Shown here piece after piece: positions 61,093 to 64,000 of a stretch of DNA of 64,000 bases (position 1 is the first letter of the stretch; each line of letters opens with the position of its first letter). The DNA is taken from positions 1 to 64,000 of the forward strand of contig NZ_VCHX02000131.1 in the NCBI RefSeq assembly GCF_005768555.2. The letters run 5' to 3'. Made by a program: the position numbers and the translations under genes. The notes beneath the pieces were generated by a model. It worked only from the letters and a program-made list of their open reading frames with translations. It did not search any database and was not told the DNA's origin. Origin of the DNA: Streptomyces sporangiiformans. Its GTDB lineage: Bacteria > Actinomycetota > Actinomycetes > Streptomycetales > Streptomycetaceae.

Positions 61093-61620
61093 CTAGCGCA
61101 CCCAGCCGGTGATTCCCTGCCCGGCCGCGTGCACCCGGCTCGATCCGCTCTTGCCGCGGTCCGCCGTGGGTTCCAGGGCGGCGGCGACGGCCCGGACCAG
61201 CCAGGCGTTGACCGAGAGCCCTTCGCGGCTCGCGGCCTCCTCGACCCGGACCTTGAGCTGGGCGGGCGGGCGGAAGTTGATGCGCGAGGTGGCGCCGTCC
61301 TCGACGTCCACCGGGGCCGGCGGCGTGGGCGCCGGCGGCGGGGCCGGAGCATCGCCCTCGCCGAAGGTGTCCGGGGTGGGTGGCGCCGTGACCACGAACT
61401 CGGGGTCGAGCCCACGCAGTCGTACATCGACCGAGCCCGGGGCCAGGTCGCGGGTGACCTCGTCCATGGCGTCGGACAGGGCGTTCAGCAGGGTGAGCCG
61501 GGCGGCCGACTCGAGCTGGGCGGTGAGCCGCTCGGCCAGGGCGAGGGCTTCGTCTCCACCGGCTTCGGCGGCGACAGCGAGTTCGTGCCGGAGGTTGTCA
61601 ACGTAGGGAGTGAGGTCCAT
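61093..61620 (-). CDS. Ribbon-helix-helix (HicB/Arc-like) DNA-binding protein
   Basis: The 175-residue product has a helical N-terminal region (about residues 1-60), a proline-rich linker (about 80-105) and a ribbon-helix-helix domain at about 112-150 (RINFRPPAQLKVRVEEAA then GLSVNAWLVRAV). Annotated relatives are called HicB-type antitoxins, but no HicA toxin is adjacent; a regulator of the DUF4097 operon is more likely. Its promoter holds an exceptional array of TGGCGCCA-type sites that end nine bases before the start codon, consistent with autoregulation. Start ATG 61620 has no ribosome site and may be leaderless. Confidence 0.88.
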   Translation of the reverse strand: MDLTPYVDNLRHELAVAAEAGGDEALALAERLTAQLESAARLTLLNALSDAMDEVTRDLAPGSVDVRLRGLDPEFVVTAPPTPDTFGEGDAPAPPPAPTPPAPVDVEDGATSRINFRPPAQLKVRVEEAASREGLSVNAWLVRAVAAALEPTADRGKSGSSRVHAAGQGITGWVR

Positions 61621-61629
61621 AGTGCAACT

Positions 61630-61679
61630 ATGGCACCATCATGGCGCCATAGCAAGCCGCATGGCGCCATGATGGTGCC
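61630..61679 (-). promoter_or_regulatory. Four-site operator array of the RHH/DUF4097 operon
   Basis: ATGGCGCCAT is at 61641-61650 and 61661-61670, 20 bp apart, flanked by ATGGCACCAT (61630-61639) and ATGGTGCC (61672-61679). The whole is a perfect inverted repeat with 19-bp arms (61632-61650 and 61661-61679) and a 10-nt spacer AGCAAGCCGC. It covers the promoter of the RHH gene. Confidence 0.85.
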
Positions 61680-61819
61680 GGGATCGAAATTCAACCGCTC
61701 CGGCGCTTGAGGAGCGGGGTGCCTCACGCCCGCGGGGCAATCTCCGATCAAGGTCGCCCCGGGCCGCGTGCCGCTCCGGTAGGTGTCGGTCGGGCGAGTG
61801 CCGGTCAGGCGAGTGCCGG

Positions 61820-62446
61820 TCAGGCGGCGGCGCACAGGGCGGGCGCCGCGTTCGTCTCGCTGAGGCCGACGCTGTGGAACCGGACCGCCGAAGGCCCGGT
61901 CGGGCCGGCGGTCAGGGCCACGGCGATCGGAGCGGGGTGATCGACGCGACGAGTGCGGGAGGCCTGAGCCGGGACGCGGACACGGACACGGACGGGAGCG
62001 GTGGCCGGGGCCGCGGTCTTCTTGCGGCCGCCCGCGAAGACGACGAGTCGCAGCACTGCGAACCGTGCGACACCGGCAAGCGCGGAGGCCGACAGATAGA
62101 CGGCCTGCTCAAGCAGCGCCCCCGGCGCCGCCACCAGCTGGTGAAGGACGAACATCGCAACGCAGGTCACGCCGTACGCGGCCGCCGCAGACCCCGCCGA
62201 CTGCACATGCTGGCACCAGGTCCCGCGCCCGCCCGCGCCGAAGGTGAAGCGGGCGTGCAGCTCGGTGGCGAGGAGCGTCGAGGCGACCGTGATCAGGGCG
62301 TTCGCCAGGGTCCATGGCATGCAGGCGGCGAGCGCCACCACTGCGAAGCTGGAGGCGACACCGACGCCGCCACCGCAGAGTACGAACCGTGCGAAGGCAG
62401 CGAAGGCGCCGGGTGCTGCCTGCGTCTGGCGCTGTGCTGACTCCAT
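61820..62446 (-). CDS. GtrA-like multispanning membrane protein (paralogue of 7182-7658)
   Basis: The 208-residue product has four membrane helices (about residues 15-135) and a long Ala/Pro/Arg tail. Shared blocks with the protein at 7182-7658 include LCGGG, ANALITV.STLL.TELH..FTFG and YLSAS.LAG. The family is linked to translocation or modification of polyprenyl-linked sugars. ATG 62446 has GAGAGGCC upstream. Its promoter carries a TGGCGCCA pair, so it is likely in the same regulon as the MMPL and DUF4097 operons. A 15-bp tandem duplication (61793-61822) touches its stop codon. Confidence 0.88.
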   Translation of the reverse strand: MESAQRQTQAAPGAFAAFARFVLCGGGVGVASSFAVVALAACMPWTLANALITVASTLLATELHARFTFGAGGRGTWCQHVQSAGSAAAAYGVTCVAMFVLHQLVAAPGALLEQAVYLSASALAGVARFAVLRLVVFAGGRKKTAAPATAPVRVRVRVPAQASRTRRVDHPAPIAVALTAGPTGPSAVRFHSVGLSETNAAPALCAAA

Positions 62447-62534
62447 GATCCGGCCTCTCCGATGGCTGGCTCTGCGATACGCGAACCCCTCGGCCCAGTC
62501 GGGACCGAGGGGTTCATCGCCTGTGTCGCCATGA

Positions 62535-62576
62535 TGGCGCAATGCATGGCGCCATTGCAAGAGGTAATTGGCGCCA
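62535..62576 (-). promoter_or_regulatory. TGGCGCCA operator pair of the GtrA gene
   Basis: TGGCGCCA is at 62547-62554 and 62569-62576, 22 bp apart, with a spacer starting TTGCAAG, and an imperfect TGGCGCA at 62535-62541. It lies 89-130 bp upstream of the GtrA start. Confidence 0.7.
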
Positions 62577-62635
62577 TCGGTTCGGTTGTCGGCGCCAGGG
62601 TCGGGCCATGGCATGTGAAACTGCAGGTCGGAGGG

Positions 62636-62827
62636 TTATTGCCGGGTGTCGATTGGTTCGATGATGGCGCCGGTCAGCCGATGACCTACGCGCACGTGGT
62701 GGGCGTGGCATTGCGCCGGATCGAGCGCGTTGGTGACCTCGTGGAAGGCGACGTGGTCGACAAGGCCTATCGCCACATGCTCGGACAGGTCGGCCGTGCA
62801 CTTGTCCCGGATGGCCGTGTAGTGCAC
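62636..62827 (-). CDS. Hypothetical 63-residue protein downstream of tetR
   Basis: The frame starts at GTG 62827 with GAGGAA five bases upstream and encodes MHYTAIRDKCTADLSEHVAI, then LVDHVAFHEVTNAL and a His-rich CHAHHVRVGH segment. Codon use is mixed and the family is unknown to me. It follows the TetR gene by 40 bp on the same strand. It may be a genuine small gene or a remnant; the stretch is less GC-rich than its surroundings, which could mean transfer. Confidence 0.4.
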   Translation of the reverse strand: MHYTAIRDKCTADLSEHVAIGLVDHVAFHEVTNALDPAQCHAHHVRVGHRLTGAIIEPIDTRQ

Positions 62828-62867
62828 GCGGTTCCTCGGCGGCGCCGCGGTCGCGCGCTGGGGCCGC

Positions 62868-63527
62868 TCACCCCTCGGTGTGGGAGCCGGTCCCGGACGG
62901 CGCAGGAGCTTCCGTTTCGGAGATCCGGGCGATCATCCGCAGAGCGCGCGTGTTGGTTTCCCCGAGGGACGGGCCCGCCGACTGGTCGGAGCGCAGGGCC
63001 CAGTCCTCCACCCCGATGCGCAGCGCGGTGTTCAGCACGCCTGCTTCCAGGCGGACCGCGAGGTCGTCGGCGGGGCGATCGGTGCGGTCGGCGATCATGG
63101 CGGCGAACGCGGCTTCGGCGTCGTAATGCGCCTCCAGCCAGACGGCGCGCAGCCCCGGCTCGTCACGGCACAGCCGTACGAGGTCGCGCAGCGCTTCCAC
63201 GCGCGCTCCGACGGCTCCGCCGTGATGGACGTTCATGATCGCCTCGGCGAGCGAGCAGTCCCCCTCCCAGTCCTTCAGGCTCTTCGTCAGTATCTCCAGG
63301 CCCGTTGTGAGCAGGGGGCGGACGCACTCCTCCTTCGAGCGGAAGTACCGCCACAGCGTGCGCGTGGACACCCCCGCGCTGGAGGCGATGTCCTCCGCGG
63401 TGGTCGCCGCCACGCCCTGGGCGACGAAGAGCCGGACCGCCTCCTCGGCGATCTCCATACGTGTCTCGGCGCGCCGCCGCTCCGTCAACGGCGGTCGCCC
63501 TGTGGAACCGCCGGCTCGTCCGGCCAT
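62868..63527 (-). CDS. TetR-family transcriptional regulator
   Basis: The 219-residue product has a TetR N-terminal HTH (about residues 20-65, RMEIAEEAVRLFVAQGVAAT then STRTLWRYFRSKEE) and a divergent C-terminal ligand domain. ATG 63527 follows GAGGAGGGG; an earlier in-frame ATG lies beyond a TTTAATT-rich stretch and is unlikely. It is divergent from the SDR gene, and the palindromes between them are typical of TetR control of an adjacent enzyme gene, with autoregulation. Confidence 0.93.
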   Translation of the reverse strand: MAGRAGGSTGRPPLTERRRAETRMEIAEEAVRLFVAQGVAATTAEDIASSAGVSTRTLWRYFRSKEECVRPLLTTGLEILTKSLKDWEGDCSLAEAIMNVHHGGAVGARVEALRDLVRLCRDEPGLRAVWLEAHYDAEAAFAAMIADRTDRPADDLAVRLEAGVLNTALRIGVEDWALRSDQSAGPSLGETNTRALRMIARISETEAPAPSGTGSHTEG

Positions 63528-63578
63528 GCGCCCCTCCTCGACTTGCTGTGCCCACTTTAATTTATGTCGCGCTGTGAC

Positions 63579-63599
63579 TTTGTGTCGCACTGAGACAAA
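63579..63599. promoter_or_regulatory. TetR operator between tetR and the SDR gene
   Basis: TTTGTGTC (63579-63586) and GAGACAAA (63592-63599) form 8-bp arms with one mismatch. TGTCGC occurs at 63565 and 63583, an 18-bp spacing. The region is AT-rich compared with its surroundings and holds both promoters. Confidence 0.65.
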
Positions 63600-63647
63600 A
63601 ACCAGTAGCCTCATGGGCACGCCAACGCGTCGAGCAGAGGAGCCCTC

Positions 63648-64000
63648 ATGGGTGTTACGGGTCTGTCAGGCAAGAGCGTCATCGTCACCGGAGCCGCGTC
63701 CGGGATCGGCCGTGCCACCGCTCTGCGTTTCGCCGCGGAGGGAGCGAAGGTCGTCGTCGCCGACCTGAACGCCGAGGGGGCCAAGAGCGTCGTCGGCGCG
63801 ATCGAGTCCGCGGGGGGAACGGCCGTCGCTGTCACGGGCGACCTGAGCGACAGCGCGGTGGTCGACGGGGTCGTGGCAAGCGCGGTCGACACCTTCGGCG
63901 GCATCGACGTCCTGGTCAACAACGCGGGCGTCATGGACAGCATGTCCGCGACGGCGGATGTCACCGACGCCGAGTGGGAGCGGGTCCTACGGATCAATCT
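63648..64000 (+). CDS. Short-chain dehydrogenase/reductase (3' end beyond window)
   Basis: The visible 117 codons encode MGVTGLSGKSVIVTGAASGI, with the cofactor motif TGAASGIGRAT, the DLN acidic residue after strand 2 (NAD preference) and the NNAG motif (LVNNAGVMD). The catalytic Ser-Tyr-Lys lies beyond the edge. ATG 63648 has AGAGGAG seven bases upstream. It is divergent from, and likely repressed by, the TetR protein. Substrate unknown. Confidence 0.93.
   Translation, partial: MGVTGLSGKSVIVTGAASGIGRATALRFAAEGAKVVVADLNAEGAKSVVGAIESAGGTAVAVTGDLSDSAVVDGVVASAVDTFGGIDVLVNNAGVMDSMSATADVTDAEWERVLRIN

Noticed and set aside
61093..61620. HicB antitoxin with a hidden HicA toxin
   Set aside because: No HicA-like frame of about 60 codons is found on either side; a regulator role is favoured.
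62462..63238. Plus-strand 258-codon frame opposite the TetR gene
   Set aside because: No motif, and the TetR frame on the other strand is certain.

Overview
The window is high-GC actinobacterial chromosome, almost certainly Streptomyces. The signs are the strong G/C third-position bias, GTG and TTG starts, several TAnnnT -10 boxes placed 6-7 nt before leaderless start codons, and many Streptomyces-type families: GAF-ANTAR, SpoIIE phosphatase, LAL-type LuxR, DUF952, DUF7144, HdeD, and the TgmA/TgmB graspetide pair. I see no tRNA, rRNA, IS element, prophage or CRISPR array. The window reads as chromosome-arm accessory DNA made of many short, independent transcription units.

Layout. 1-2.9 kb: minus-strand DEAD-box helicase, CBS-domain protein and a conserved small protein, next to a cold-shock protein. 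3.3-5.9 kb: an orphan palindromic regulatory region, then a convergent NarL-type response regulator/histidine kinase pair whose receiver is atypical. 6-9.3 kb: zinc alcohol dehydrogenase under a MarR-like operator, GtrA and PRC-barrel proteins, a VapBC-like toxin-antitoxin pair. 9.5-12.3 kb: secreted FG-GAP protein convergent with a compact graspetide (omega-ester RiPP) locus, tgmA-tgmB, with no methyltransferase. 12.7-18.9 kb: exported GH28/GH49-like beta-helix enzyme and several small membrane stress proteins. 19-28.8 kb: regulation-dense block with a giant MalT-type LuxR regulator, SpoIIE phosphatase, MASE1 sensor protein, FMN reductase, and a coupled STAS-GNAT-GAF/ANTAR array. 29-35.7 kb: Ser/Thr kinase with a partner protein carrying a similar outer domain, a tripeptidyl aminopeptidase, and a DUF1152 gene coupled to a 41-residue peptide. 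35.8-45 kb: membrane glycosyltransferase-like protein, haem b/molybdopterin oxidoreductase fusion, a four-gene membrane/methyltransferase/glycosyltransferase group, an OmpR-type two-component system, a sugar-nucleotide epimerase and a flavoprotein.

45-57 kb is a carbohydrate-use locus. A LacI regulator sits between a divergent GH35 beta-galactosidase gene and a leftward operon encoding a lipoprotein, two ABC permeases, a 59-residue membrane peptide, a GH29 fucosidase, a peptidyl-prolyl-isomerase-like exported protein and a large beta-helix/discoidin protein. Related LacI-type operators lie in front of both arms. The gene set suggests uptake and trimming of fucosylated, galactose-containing glycans.

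57-64 kb holds an MMPL exporter, a DUF4097/ribbon-helix-helix operon and a GtrA membrane protein. Paired TGGCGCCA palindromes 20-22 bp apart stand upstream of all three units, so I predict one local regulon, probably controlled by the ribbon-helix-helix protein. Between them lies a 25-G homopolymer joined to a broken kdpD-type kinase remnant, either a deletion scar or an assembly fault. The window ends with a TetR regulator divergent from an SDR gene cut by the window edge.

Three things most deserve follow-up: the two-gene graspetide locus, the TGGCGCCA regulon, and a 68-bp element present at 8.3 kb and 28.9 kb with about 88 percent identity.
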